Assembly: GCA_028829895.1 (NCBI GenBank)
Contig: CM054182.1
Span: forward strand, 33,630,879-33,694,878
Length of the DNA stretch: 64,000 nucleotides
Source: Sinotaia quadrata
Lineage: Eukaryota; Mollusca; Gastropoda; Architaenioglossa; Viviparidae
Direction of reading: 5' to 3'
Positions 63,822 to 64,000 of the stretch are shown piece after piece. The notes under the pieces are model-generated. The model was not told where the DNA came from. It did not search any database and was given only the letters and a program-made list of their open reading frames with translations. Every line of letters starts with the position of its first letter. The first letter of the stretch is position 1. A program made the translations under genes and the position numbers.

Positions 63822-64000
63822 GTCCTGCCCAGGCACATAATTAGTATGCATAAAACATCCTGTTCAGACACATAATTAGTATGCATAAAACATCCTGTTC
63901 AGACACATTATTAGTATGCATAAAACATCCTGTTCTGGCACATAATTAGTATGCATAATTATTTACTGTTACAGACACATAATTAGTATGCATAATTATA
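63822..64000. repeat. 35-bp minisatellite, about 5 units, cut by window end
   Basis: GACACATAATTAGTATGCAT then AAAACATCCTGTTCA. The array continues past the window, so its full size is unknown. Confidence 0.93.

Overview
This is animal nuclear DNA. There are no bacterial operons or ribosome-binding sites. The background is AT-rich and gene-poor and is filled with micro- and minisatellites. The only long open reading frames belong to a retrotransposon. The mix of elements (a Gmr1-like Ty3/gypsy element, a hAT remnant, very dense (CA)n, (CT)n and (GA)n, dozens of 20-75 bp minisatellites) suggests an invertebrate, plausibly a mollusc. That placement is inference; no marker gene is present to prove it.

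Layout. 1-10.8 kb: tandem arrays separated by featureless sequence. 10.9-13.7 kb: a decayed relative of the Gmr1-like element (integrase C-terminus, reverse transcriptase, RNase H, then a shortened LTR). 13.7-18.7 kb: non-repetitive sequence, less AT-rich in its first part, with no gene I can assign, followed by small tandem arrays. 18,752-33,721: a three-LTR, two-body retrotransposon array (LTR-body-LTR-body-LTR) bounded by the 5-bp direct repeat GATAC. 33.7-45.9 kb: tandem arrays plus a 682-bp hAT-type DNA transposon remnant with an 8-bp target duplication (36,526-37,207). 45,885-47,505: a probable solo LTR of the same family as the decayed element at 13 kb. 47.5-64 kb: almost continuous minisatellites, ending in two large abutting arrays (60.6-62.8 kb).

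The main biology is the retrotransposon. Each body encodes one 1,414-residue Gag-Pol protein ordered coiled coil, SCAN-like capsid, zinc knuckle, protease, INTEGRASE, reverse transcriptase, RNase H. Integrase ahead of reverse transcriptase is the Ty1/copia order, but the integrase has a GPF module and the RT is of Ty3/gypsy type. That combination defines the Gmr1-like clade. The two bodies and three LTRs look identical, so the array is very young or was duplicated very recently. Both bodies carry the same 1-nt frame break just before the end of RNase H, which cuts off its last catalytic aspartate.

No rRNA gene, convincing tRNA gene, CRISPR array or intact host protein-coding gene was found.
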